From: Brenneria izadpanahii
GTDB lineage: Bacteria > Pseudomonadota > Gammaproteobacteria > Enterobacterales > Enterobacteriaceae
DNA: 64,000 nucleotides
Reading direction: 5' to 3'
Assembly (NCBI RefSeq): GCF_017569925.1
Contig: NZ_CP050854.1
Coordinates: 1,426,001-1,490,000 of the forward strand
The notes below the pieces were generated by a model that was given only the letters and a program-made list of their open reading frames with translations, had not been told where the DNA came from and ran no database searches. Positions 8,708 through 16,328 of this stretch are shown here, piece by piece (within the stretch, counting starts at the first letter, position 1; each line of letters starts with the position of its first letter). The position numbers were made by a program, and so were the translations under genes.

Positions 8708-9481
8708 ATGAGTTATATCAAGGCGCTGAGTATCGGGTTTATCTGTATGTTGCTGCTGTCGTTTTGGCAGAGTTATGCTAAAACGACGCAGCGCGGGGAG
8801 GCATTAACCGGCCAGAGTTTTTGGCATGCCCGCAGAGATTCCGCGGGAATAGCGCCGGACCCGGTGAAATTTCGCCAAACCGCGATAGTGCAAGTCTATG
8901 CTGCGCCCACTTACGGCTGGCGCGGCCTGCTGGCGGTTCATCCCTGGATCATCTTCAAGAAGGCCGGCGAAACCCAATACAGCCGCTATGAGGTTACCCG
9001 CTGGGGCGATGATAATGTTATTCGCCGTAACCGTTCGATCCCCGATGGATACTGGTATGGCTCACGTCCCGAACTGCTGGCGGACCATCGGGGGGCCGGC
9101 GCCGAGGCGATGATCCCGCAGATTGAAGCCGCGATCAAAAGCTATCCCTATCCGCATACCTATCGCGTATGGCCCGGCCCAAACAGCAATACCTTTATTG
9201 CGCATATCGGCAGGGAAGTGCCGGCGTTGAAGCTGGATATGCCGGCTAACGCGATCGGCAAGGATTACCGGCCGTTAACGCGTCCGATTGGTTTACCCCC
9301 CTCCGGCAAAGGCGTGCAGCTCTCGCTGCTGGGCGTGCTGGGCTTGACGCTGGGCGTGGAAGAGGGCGTTGAGGTCAATGTCTTGGGGCTCAATGCGGGA
9401 GTGGATATTAAATCCCCGGCGTTGCGTTTACCCTTTATTGGCCGGCTGGGCAGCGACGATTTGAAAAAAGATGAAGGCTGA
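8708..9481 (+). CDS. DUF3750 family protein
   Basis: A 257-residue protein of the DUF3750 family, whose biochemical role is unknown to me. The N-terminus has a hydrophobic stretch (IGFICMLLLSFWQSYA) consistent with a signal peptide or membrane anchor, so export to the periplasm is likely. The middle holds the conserved-looking segments YGWRGLLAVHPWI, TYRVWPGPNSNTFI and IGRE, rich in Trp, Tyr and Pro, followed by a Gly/Leu-rich C-terminus (LSLLGVLGLTLGVEEG). The segment HPWIIFKKAG around residue 80 is typical of the family. It stands alone: tsuB lies upstream behind a terminator, and 400 bp of AT-rich DNA follow. Family assignment is from memory of sequence type. Confidence 0.75.
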   Translation: MSYIKALSIGFICMLLLSFWQSYAKTTQRGEALTGQSFWHARRDSAGIAPDPVKFRQTAIVQVYAAPTYGWRGLLAVHPWIIFKKAGETQYSRYEVTRWGDDNVIRRNRSIPDGYWYGSRPELLADHRGAGAEAMIPQIEAAIKSYPYPHTYRVWPGPNSNTFIAHIGREVPALKLDMPANAIGKDYRPLTRPIGLPPSGKGVQLSLLGVLGLTLGVEEGVEVNVLGLNAGVDIKSPALRLPFIGRLGSDDLKKDEG

Positions 9482-9887
9482 CTATTTTATACTCGTCATG
9501 CCTCCCCGAAAGATGAAGGAATATCGTCATATTTTTTTCCGGCTATTATCAGGGAAACGAACCACTGTTTCCTGACGGAAACAATGCCGGCCAATTGACA
9601 ATACTCATTGTCAATCTTCTCTATCTCGTTATGATAATGCTTAATTTAAATTAAAGGGGTAATTATCATTAGTTAATTTATGGTTTTATACTCGCTTTAG
9701 TTATTTAAATATATGGGTTCGGGCTGAAGTTTTATTGCAAGGTTTTCGGTTAATCCTTTTATATAGTGCCGTTATTAACGAAAAATATATTTTCGGCGTT
9801 TTGCTTCGTGCTGAAAATTTATTTTTTGACCTCCTATTGCTGCTGAATATCGTTTTTAATCAGCATAACCATGATGGATGAAAGTCA
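9482..9887. other. AT-rich gene-free interval with small inverted repeats
   Basis: About 400 bp without a credible gene. Visible structures are a perfect 8-bp inverted repeat TTGACAAT-ACTC-ATTGTCAA at 9595-9614 and a short GGAAAC/GTTTCC pair at 9553-9572, either of which could be part of a terminator or an operator. The AT-rich second half probably holds the promoter of the downstream YrdC-domain gene. Confidence 0.4.
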
Positions 9888-10667
9888 ATGACCAAAGAGA
9901 AAACGATTAAGTGGAATGGCGGCGTACAGCAGGAAGCCGTGGATATTTTATCCGGCAAAGGCGGGATGATCGTCAGCCCCACCAAAGTGGGCTATATCAT
10001 TATGACTTCGGATGCCGAAGGGTTGGAGCGCAAATTCGAAGCCAAACAGCGCAAGCGAAATAAGCCGGGCGTGGTGCTGTGCGGTTCGCTGGAGCAGGTG
10101 AAAGCCCTGGCGCAAATGACGCCGGAAATCGAGCGGTTGTATGAGCAACACTGGCGGCAGGATATTTTATTGGGCTGTATTTTGCCCTGGAAGCCGCAAG
10201 GGAAAGCGTTAATCCCGAATGACGGCTGTCAGGCGTTGATGATGGACGGCCGGGAAACCAGCTGCTTCGTGATCAAGTTTGGCGTGCCGGGAGAGAATAT
10301 CGCCCGTACTTTGTGGGAACAGGGGCGTTTCTCGTTTGCCAGCTCCGCGAACCCGTCGGGGAAAGGAAACCGGGGTATGGTTGAAGGTATCGGCGAGCGA
10401 ATTGCGCAGCGTGCGGATTTGATTATCGAAGCCAACGATTACGTCAAATCCATTCAGCCTAACGAATCAGACGAAACCCGTTATGAACAGGGCGTGATGG
10501 TTTCGCTGGTCGATGAGACGGGAAAGCTGGTGCCGGAACAGCACGGTCAGCGTGGGGTAAGCCCTTGTCCGATATTGATTCGTAAGGGGTTACAGGCGGA
10601 TCGGATCATGGCGATTATGAGCGATATTTTCCCTAGCTGGGACTACCGCCACGGGAATTACTACTGA
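9888..10667 (+). CDS. YrdC/Sua5-domain protein (threonylcarbamoyl-AMP synthase-like)
   Basis: A 259-residue protein with one YrdC/Sua5 fold. Visible family marks are SPTKVGYI near residue 28, where TsaC and Sua5 have a conserved PT(E/D) segment, the basic stretch KQRKRNKPGVVLC near 55-68 and the nucleotide-binding SSANPSGKGN near 145. In TsaC/Sua5 these bind ATP and threonylcarbamoyl-adenylate for tRNA t6A formation. This protein is longer than TsaC (about 190), shorter than Sua5, and carries no Sua5 C-terminal domain, so it is more likely a paralog acting on another carbamoylated product than the housekeeping enzyme. It has no operon partner. Three upstream ATGs are out of frame; 9888 is the only usable start. 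Confidence 0.75.
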   Translation: MTKEKTIKWNGGVQQEAVDILSGKGGMIVSPTKVGYIIMTSDAEGLERKFEAKQRKRNKPGVVLCGSLEQVKALAQMTPEIERLYEQHWRQDILLGCILPWKPQGKALIPNDGCQALMMDGRETSCFVIKFGVPGENIARTLWEQGRFSFASSANPSGKGNRGMVEGIGERIAQRADLIIEANDYVKSIQPNESDETRYEQGVMVSLVDETGKLVPEQHGQRGVSPCPILIRKGLQADRIMAIMSDIFPSWDYRHGNYY

Positions 10668-10688
10668 GCCGGTTAGAGAACGAAGCTC

Positions 10689-11585
10689 TTAAGACACATG
10701 CAGCGCGTGTTGCAGACTCTCAATAAAAAGCGCGATCCGCGGAGCATTGAATTGCGACTTCTTAAACAGCGCATAGGATTTGTAGACCTCCATTTGCCAC
10801 TGCGGCAATAGCCGGATGATATCGCCTTTTTGTACGTGTTCATCGGTGATATAGGCCGGAAGGTAGGCGATGCCGAGGTTATCCAGCGCCGCATTTAACA
10901 GTGCGGTGCTGTTATTCGCGCGCAATCGGCAATGTACTTCGATATTCAGTTTCTGTTTATCTTTATGAAAGGGTAAAGCGATAGTATGCGCATTACCGCG
11001 GAATAAAATATAGTCATGGTGCGGTAATTCGTCGGGATGAGTAATATCAGGATACGCGCGCAGGTATTTCTCAGTGGCATATAATCCCCACTCGATATCA
11101 ATAAGCGGTTTAAATGATGCGTTTTCCGGTAATTCCCGCGCAATAGCGATGGCAACATCGTAATTCTCATCTTCTATATTAATCGGCCGATCGGTTAAAT
11201 CGAGATCGACGGTAATATGAATATTGTTCTTAATAAACTGATTAACAACCGGCATAACGCACTGGGTGCCGAAAGTGACCGGCGCCGCGATACGAAGGCT
11301 GCCGCTGGGATCTTCATGAACTTGCCTTATGAATCGCTCCGCGCTTTTTATCTCCTGCAGAATACGATGGCAATATTGATAGTAAGTTAATCCCAGTTCG
11401 GTAACCTGAATTTTTCTGGTGGTTCTCTGTAGCAGTTTAGCCCCCAACCTGATTTCGAGTTGGGAAATTTCTTTGCTAACCGATGATTTGGCAATGTTTA
11501 ATTGATTAGCGGTATCGGTATAGCTCAAGGTTTCGACAACGTTGGCAAATATAATCATCGCGGTGAGATTATCGAGTTTGTTCAC
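10689..11585 (-). CDS. LysR-family transcriptional regulator
   Basis: A 298-residue LysR-type regulator. The N-terminal winged helix covers residues 1-65 with the recognition segment AKSSVSKEISQLEIRLGAKLLQ. The effector-binding domain starts near residue 90 (GSLRIAAPVTFG). The form of this domain resembles the CrgA/DmlR/AaeR subgroup, whose effectors are often aromatic or organic acids. It converges on the YrdC-domain gene (ends 21 bp apart) and is followed upstream by the TetR gene in the same direction about 50 bp away, so it may be transcribed with tetR or alone. No obvious divergently placed target gene is adjacent, so the regulon is not predictable. Confidence 0.88.
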   Translation of the reverse strand: MNKLDNLTAMIIFANVVETLSYTDTANQLNIAKSSVSKEISQLEIRLGAKLLQRTTRKIQVTELGLTYYQYCHRILQEIKSAERFIRQVHEDPSGSLRIAAPVTFGTQCVMPVVNQFIKNNIHITVDLDLTDRPINIEDENYDVAIAIARELPENASFKPLIDIEWGLYATEKYLRAYPDITHPDELPHHDYILFRGNAHTIALPFHKDKQKLNIEVHCRLRANNSTALLNAALDNLGIAYLPAYITDEHVQKGDIIRLLPQWQMEVYKSYALFKKSQFNAPRIALFIESLQHALHVS

Positions 11586-11634
11586 CTCTGCTCCTTAATG
11601 GCTTTAACCCTGGATATAATCGGCGGCGCTAACG

Positions 11635-12213
11635 TCATGCTCTGTCTGGCGAAAGCAGGTGGTCTAATAACCCGGTTAGCCCTTCCTGTGTGGCGGCGAG
11701 CTGCCGTAGCTCAAGATATTCAAACCCGATCACTGCCGCATACAGTATTTTTCCGCGCAAGGCCGCGCGTTGATGGGAAAAACCGGCGCGAACAAATTGC
11801 GCGGTCAGATAATTCAGTCTCTCGGTATCAACCTCAAACTGGGCGGCGGCGACGCGGCTGTTGGTCACCGACCATTGTCTGATCGCGCTTTCGGAGCGTA
11901 GCCCTCCATCGGCGGCGTTACGCAACCCTGCGATGATACGCGCCAACTCCTGTAGACCTTCTTGCGGCGATTTTCCCGCCGACGCCACTGCCGCGATCAC
12001 CTCTTCGTTCGCCCGCGCCCGCCAATAAGCCAGCATCGCGCTTTCAAAGTCGGCGACGTCCTTGAAATGCCAGTAAAACGACCCTTTGGTCGTTCCGAGT
12101 TCGCGCGCCAGCGCTTCCGCCTTGAGAGCGGACGAACCGGAACGGGATAGCGCCCGGAAGCCGGCTAATATCCAGTCTTCACGGGACAGTCTGTTTTTCT
12201 TTTGTTGCGTCAT
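11635..12213 (-). CDS. TetR-family transcriptional regulator
   Basis: A 192-residue TetR-type repressor. The helix-turn-helix is at residues 20-50 (LARELGTTKGSFYWHF), a very typical TetR recognition region with the FYWHF segment. The ligand domain is divergent, as usual. The ATG at 12213 is preferred to an in-frame one at 12225, because the upstream start lies inside a palindromic operator (12223-12238) and this one gives the normal short N-terminus. It is divergent from a small membrane protein gene, and two copies of the same 16-bp operator lie between them. Autoregulation and repression of that neighbour are therefore likely. Confidence 0.9.
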   Translation of the reverse strand: MTQQKKNRLSREDWILAGFRALSRSGSSALKAEALARELGTTKGSFYWHFKDVADFESAMLAYWRARANEEVIAAVASAGKSPQEGLQELARIIAGLRNAADGGLRSESAIRQWSVTNSRVAAAQFEVDTERLNYLTAQFVRAGFSHQRAALRGKILYAAVIGFEYLELRQLAATQEGLTGLLDHLLSPDRA

Positions 12214-12222
12214 GTCGCTAAC

Positions 12223-12238
12223 CATACGCTAGCGTATT
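12223..12238. promoter_or_regulatory. TetR operator copy 1
   Basis: The sequence CATACG-CTAG-CGTATT, an almost perfect inverted repeat immediately upstream of the preferred tetR start. The same arm and spacer pattern recurs at 12264-12279, which argues for a specific binding site. Confidence 0.7.
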
Positions 12239-12263
12239 GACACTTTCAATCGAATAGGCAATA

Positions 12264-12279
12264 CATACGTATCCGTATG
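12264..12279. promoter_or_regulatory. TetR operator copy 2
   Basis: The sequence CATACG-TATC-CGTATG, with perfect 6-bp arms and a 4-bp spacer. It is 41 bp centre to centre from copy 1, close to four helical turns, so both sites face the same side of the DNA. It lies about 100 bp upstream of the divergent membrane protein gene. Confidence 0.7.
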
Positions 12280-12378
12280 GTTTTGGCGCTGTCCGCATTG
12301 GTTCGATCTTTGTCGGGCGGTATTTCTTGCCATGTCGCCGTCCATGTTATGGCGAATGAGATTTTCTGGAGAGGATCT

Positions 12379-12840
12379 ATGGCCGATTTACGTGGAAATT
12401 CGACGCCTGTACCTGCCAAATACAATGCGTTATTGATTGTTGCCGCCGGGCTGAGCGCCATTGCCGCTGTGCTCCATGTCGCCATCATTATTGGCGGCGC
12501 GTCCTGGTATCGTTTTTTCGGCGCGGGAGAACGCATGGCGTCGGCCGCCGCCGCGGGACAGTGGTATCCGCCGTTGGTCACCGCGCTCATCGCATGCATC
12601 CTGGCGATTTGGGGGCTGTATGCGCTTTCCGGCGCTGGCGTTCTCCAGAAACTGCCGATGCTTAAACCTGCTCTGTGCGCCATTACGGCCGTCTATTTAC
12701 TGCGCGGGCTGACGATACTTCCGCATTTGGTCATCGAGACCGGCCCGATCGCGCTTTTCGCTATATGGAGTTCCCTTATTTGCCTGGTTTATGGCGTACT
12801 GCATCTTTTCGGTCTTCTCCAGGTCTGGCGGCGGATTTGA
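12379..12840 (+). CDS. Small membrane protein under TetR control
   Basis: A 153-residue protein with about four hydrophobic helices (around residues 17-38, 60-80, 92-115 and 122-145) and no enzyme motif I recognise. The ATG at 12379 was chosen because a strong ribosome site (GGAGAGGATCT) precedes it; an in-frame ATG at 12277 lies inside the operator region and is unlikely. It is divergent from the tetR gene with two operators between, so its expression is probably induced by a ligand of that TetR. A role in the envelope or in tolerance of a small molecule is plausible, but no function can be assigned. Confidence 0.75.
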   Translation: MADLRGNSTPVPAKYNALLIVAAGLSAIAAVLHVAIIIGGASWYRFFGAGERMASAAAAGQWYPPLVTALIACILAIWGLYALSGAGVLQKLPMLKPALCAITAVYLLRGLTILPHLVIETGPIALFAIWSSLICLVYGVLHLFGLLQVWRRI

Positions 12841-13033
12841 GTTATTTCAACGTGCCGGCGGACCGGGAAAATGAGCCATAACTATCATGGCGCTATTATC
12901 AGTCGCCTCGCGGTAGGTCTATTTTCCCTATGCTAAGTATTTTTTCTTGCGAGCCGGGGGCTTTGCTTCTATTTTGAGCACCGGAGCATGCCGTTGTTAA
13001 CATAATAAATGTATTGGCTAACATGGAGGAACA

Positions 13034-13843
13034 ATGGAGAACGCCGGTAAGATTTTTCGACAGTTACATGAAGGCCCCCGCGCATTTATCATTCCCAATC
13101 CGTGGGATATTGGCACGGCTCGAATTCTGGCCGCGATGGGGTTTCAGGCATTGGCGACGACCAGTGCGGGTATGGCTTTCTCGATGGGCGTCAGGGAAGG
13201 GCGCGTTGAGTGGGAAAACGTGATAAAGCATTGCCAATCACTGGTTGAGGCAACCCCGCTCCCTGTTTCGGCGGATCTTGAAAATGGGCTCGGCGACAGT
13301 CCTGAAAGCGCCGCCGAGACGATCCGGGTTGCCGCCGGCATTGGTCTTGCCGGATGCTCTTTGGAAGATTATACCGGGAACGCCGAACACCCTATTTATG
13401 ATTTCCAACTTGCGGTGGAGCGCATTCAGGCCGCCGCTGAAGCCTGTCGTCATTTATCGCATGACTTTGTGCTCACCGCACGCTGTGAAAATTATCTGTG
13501 GGGTAAACCGGACCTCGACGATACCATCAGACGGCTACAGGCTTTTGAAAAAGCGGGGGCGGATGTGCTTTATGCGCCCGGCTTACGCGATCTCGATACT
13601 ATCCGAACCCTATGCCAGTCACTCACTAAACCGGTTAACGTCATTACCGGCATTCAGGGGACAACGTTCAGCGTCGCTCAGTTAGAAGACGTCGGCGTGA
13701 AGCGCATCAGCGTCGGATCCGCTTTGGCTCGTCTGGTTTTTGGCACGTTTATCCGGGCGGCCGGGGAGATGAAAGCGGGTGGTGATTTCTCCTCTCTTGA
13801 CGCGGCGATAGGGTTTAGCGAAATCGAGCGTTACTTCCCTTAA
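13034..13843 (+). CDS. Isocitrate lyase/PEP mutase family protein
   Basis: A 269-residue TIM-barrel protein of the PEP mutase/isocitrate lyase superfamily. It has the N-terminal segment FIIPNPWDIGTARIL, the metal-site segment SADLENGLGD near residues 80-90, where the superfamily has a D-x-E/D-x-G-type cluster, and LEDYTG near 115. The classic lyase signature KKCGH is not present, so it is not a typical isocitrate or methylisocitrate lyase. Members of this subgroup include oxaloacetate decarboxylase-like and phosphonopyruvate hydrolase-like enzymes, and the substrate here cannot be told. A ribosome site (GGAGGAAC) precedes the ATG. It stands alone, converging on a LysR gene with a 21-bp gap. 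Confidence 0.82.
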   Translation: MENAGKIFRQLHEGPRAFIIPNPWDIGTARILAAMGFQALATTSAGMAFSMGVREGRVEWENVIKHCQSLVEATPLPVSADLENGLGDSPESAAETIRVAAGIGLAGCSLEDYTGNAEHPIYDFQLAVERIQAAAEACRHLSHDFVLTARCENYLWGKPDLDDTIRRLQAFEKAGADVLYAPGLRDLDTIRTLCQSLTKPVNVITGIQGTTFSVAQLEDVGVKRISVGSALARLVFGTFIRAAGEMKAGGDFSSLDAAIGFSEIERYFP

Positions 13844-13864
13844 TGCCTATCGGGGCGCCAGGTT

Positions 13865-14758
13865 TTATACGGTTTCTTTCATTTTACTGAGCAGCCAGCT
13901 TCTCAGGCTGGCGATATCCTCCCGAACGGCATATTCCGGCAGGGTCACCAGATAGTAATTCGCGCCGGGAAGTGCATGTGCAAACGGCGCGGTGAGAACG
14001 CCTTGTTGAATGAAATCGTGGGCCAGCAGGCTGCTGACGATCGCGACGCCCTGACCGGCGACCACCGCCTGAATGGCATGGGTTTCATCGGTGAAGTGTA
14101 AGCCGGTTTCAATATTCAGATCGGCGGGGCCAAAGCGATTGCGCCAGTTCTCCCAGCTTGGCGCAAGCGCGGGGACATGGCGATTATCGACGTGAAACAG
14201 CGTTGCCGATGGCAAATCCCTAAGCTGTTTGATTTCCAGCATCGGGCTGGCGACCAGGATAAAGCGATCTTTATAAAGCAGCGTCGATGCTAATGTTTCC
14301 TCTTCTTCCTCACGGTAGCGGATTGCCGCATCCACCGTTTTTTTCGTCAAATCAATTCGTTCCACGCTGGTATGCAAGCGTAAATCGATATCTGGCAACG
14401 CTGTCTTCAGTTCGGCTAGACGCGGCACCAGCCAGTGAGTAAGAAAGTTCGACGTGGTGGTGATGGTTAACGCCGGCGGCGCGGTATCGGCATGAATACT
14501 TGCTATGGTGTCCTGTAGTTCGCTGAATACACGCTCTGTGGTGTGGAAAAGTTTCTCTCCGGCGGAGGTTAACGTTACGCCTTTGGCGCTACGTTCGAAC
14601 ACTTTCGTCGCCAGTTGTTCTTCCAGTACGCGTATTTGATGGCTGATTGCCGTGGCGGTGACGCCAATCTCATCGGCAGCCAGTTTGAAGCTGCGATGAA
14701 CGGCAACGGCATTGAAGGCTCTGAGCGCGCCTAACGGCGGCAGACGTTTCTTTTTCAC
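13865..14758 (-). CDS. LysR-family regulator (GcvA-like)
   Basis: A 297-residue LysR-type regulator starting at GTG 14758. The opening LPPLGALRAFNAVAVHRSFKLAADE and the helix-turn-helix VTATAISHQIRVLEEQL are typical of the GcvA/AmpR subgroup. The effector domain follows from about residue 90. It is divergent from an MFS exporter gene 140 bp away, the usual LysR arrangement, and a 15-bp palindrome lies in the gap at 14846-14860. The exporter is therefore the likely target. The GTG start lacks a strong ribosome site (a GAGAT element sits about 10 bp upstream), so the N-terminus is slightly uncertain. Confidence 0.88.
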   Translation of the reverse strand: MKKKRLPPLGALRAFNAVAVHRSFKLAADEIGVTATAISHQIRVLEEQLATKVFERSAKGVTLTSAGEKLFHTTERVFSELQDTIASIHADTAPPALTITTTSNFLTHWLVPRLAELKTALPDIDLRLHTSVERIDLTKKTVDAAIRYREEEEETLASTLLYKDRFILVASPMLEIKQLRDLPSATLFHVDNRHVPALAPSWENWRNRFGPADLNIETGLHFTDETHAIQAVVAGQGVAIVSSLLAHDFIQQGVLTAPFAHALPGANYYLVTLPEYAVREDIASLRSWLLSKMKETV

Positions 14759-14845
14759 GCTGAATTTATCTCATCTATGGATGAAATCAATGACTTTGAA
14801 TCGGCTTTATCAATGGATATAAGCTGATTAAACCCTGTATCAATG

Positions 14846-14860
14846 ATGAATTCAATTCAT
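14846..14860. promoter_or_regulatory. Candidate LysR operator between the regulator and the MFS exporter
   Basis: The palindrome ATGAATTCAATTCAT has perfect 7-bp arms around a central C and fits the LysR T-N11-A pattern. It sits in the 139-bp gap between the divergent genes, about 40 bp before the MFS start. Confidence 0.5.
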
Positions 14861-14897
14861 TGTTGATGGTTTGATTTTTTCCGATGGATAGAGAGCG

Positions 14898-16271
14898 ATG
14901 ACAAATTGTATTCCTAAAGATGACAACCTTCTGCCGCGTTTATCACTCACGCTGATAGTGCTGTCGCTGGCGCAGTTTGTTATCGCGCTGGATTATTCGA
15001 TTATTTATGTCGCCTTGCCCAATATCGCCAGTAGCCTGCAATTGGCCGATTCGCATGCGCAATGGATCGTTTCCGCCTATGGGGTGATATTCGCCGGATT
15101 TTTGCTGGTGGGCGGCAGGCTCTGCGATGCGATTGGCGCTAAAAGCATGTTTATTTTTGCGCTTACGTTGTTCAGCCTGGCGTCATTGCTGGGCGGGATG
15201 ACCACCTCCGCCGCCGCGCTGATCGCCGCCCGTGGTATTCAGGGACTGGGGGCGGCGTTTTTGCAGCCCGCCATTATCGCGTTGATTTCACACCATTTCA
15301 GTCCGGGACGAGAGAGGGCGAAGGCGTTAACCGTATGGAGTGCGGTGGGGGCCGCGGGATTGGTTGCCGGCGTCGTGCTGGGGGGACTCTTTACCCAGCT
15401 CAGTTGGCGGCTGGTGTTTTTGGTCAATGTGCCGATCGGGCTGATGTGTATCTGGTCTGCTCGCCGCTATTTTCACGCTATCGTTCGCCCGGCGCAGCGT
15501 CAAAGGCTACCGCTATGGTCATCATTATTGGGAACCCTGAGCGTACTCAGTATCGTGCTGGCGATGACGTCGTTAGCCGATCATGGCCTTCACCATATCA
15601 ACACGCATCGTTGGTTCGGTATGACCGCAATATCCCTATCACTGTTTCTCCTCGGCGAGAAATACGGCAAACAACCGCTGGTCGGCCGGGGCGTAAGGCG
15701 ATTGGTCTCGTTGCGGCGCGGCAGCCTCTCCAGCGCGTTATACATGGCTAGCGTGGGGACCGAACTCTTTCTGCTTACCTTACTGATGCAGGATCACTAT
15801 GACTACAGCGCGTTGCAGACCGGGCTGCTTTTCATCCCGTTGACGCTGATGATTATTGCCGGCAACGCCGTAGCCGGTAAGCTGTTTACGCGAATGGCGG
15901 CGCTTAGGGTGTTGCGCTGGGGGTTTCTGCTTGGGGCCGCAGGGTTATTGCTTATCGTTTTCTCTCTCGAAGAACAGATCGACTGGCTTTGGTTTATCCC
16001 CGGATTGATACTGAGCGGCGTGGGACATGGGATGATCTACACCGCCAAATTCGTTGTCGGCATGCATGAGGTGCCGGATGAGCAGCAGGGGATAGCCAGC
16101 GGACTGATGATTACGGCGCAGTACGCCAGCGGTGCGATTGCTCTCGCCTTGATGGTGATCGTTCTCAATCTTCATCCCGGTATGGCCGGCTTTCAATACG
16201 GTTTTGCTGCGTTGATCGGCTTTGCTTTGCTGGGCGCGCTGCTGACGGAGGAAATAAACAACACCGTATGA
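14898..16271 (+). CDS. DHA2-type MFS exporter
   Basis: A 457-residue membrane protein of the major facilitator superfamily, drug:proton antiporter type. Visible are the helix-1 signature ALDYSIIYVALPNIAS, the loop GGRLCDAIGAK (motif A) and an antiporter-type helix 5 with VGAAGLVAGVVLGG (motif C). The hydrophobic profile suggests 12-14 helices. A GAGAG ribosome site precedes the ATG. Its divergent LysR neighbour is the probable regulator. The substrate is unknown; relatives include exporters of quinolones, bile salts and antiseptics. The C-terminus ends soon after the last helix, with no added domain. Confidence 0.88.
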   Translation: MTNCIPKDDNLLPRLSLTLIVLSLAQFVIALDYSIIYVALPNIASSLQLADSHAQWIVSAYGVIFAGFLLVGGRLCDAIGAKSMFIFALTLFSLASLLGGMTTSAAALIAARGIQGLGAAFLQPAIIALISHHFSPGRERAKALTVWSAVGAAGLVAGVVLGGLFTQLSWRLVFLVNVPIGLMCIWSARRYFHAIVRPAQRQRLPLWSSLLGTLSVLSIVLAMTSLADHGLHHINTHRWFGMTAISLSLFLLGEKYGKQPLVGRGVRRLVSLRRGSLSSALYMASVGTELFLLTLLMQDHYDYSALQTGLLFIPLTLMIIAGNAVAGKLFTRMAALRVLRWGFLLGAAGLLLIVFSLEEQIDWLWFIPGLILSGVGHGMIYTAKFVVGMHEVPDEQQGIASGLMITAQYASGAIALALMVIVLNLHPGMAGFQYGFAALIGFALLGALLTEEINNTV

Positions 16272-16328
16272 GCTAAGTCATCGTCGCACCGGTTATTTTC
16301 GCATCGGCAGGGATGTTCGCGCGGATAG

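Noticed and set aside
9632..9672. GATAAT and ATTATCATT halves resembling a Fur box upstream of the YrdC-domain gene
   Set aside because: The halves are far apart with an AT-rich spacer and do not form the 19-bp Fur palindrome; the region is simply AT-rich.
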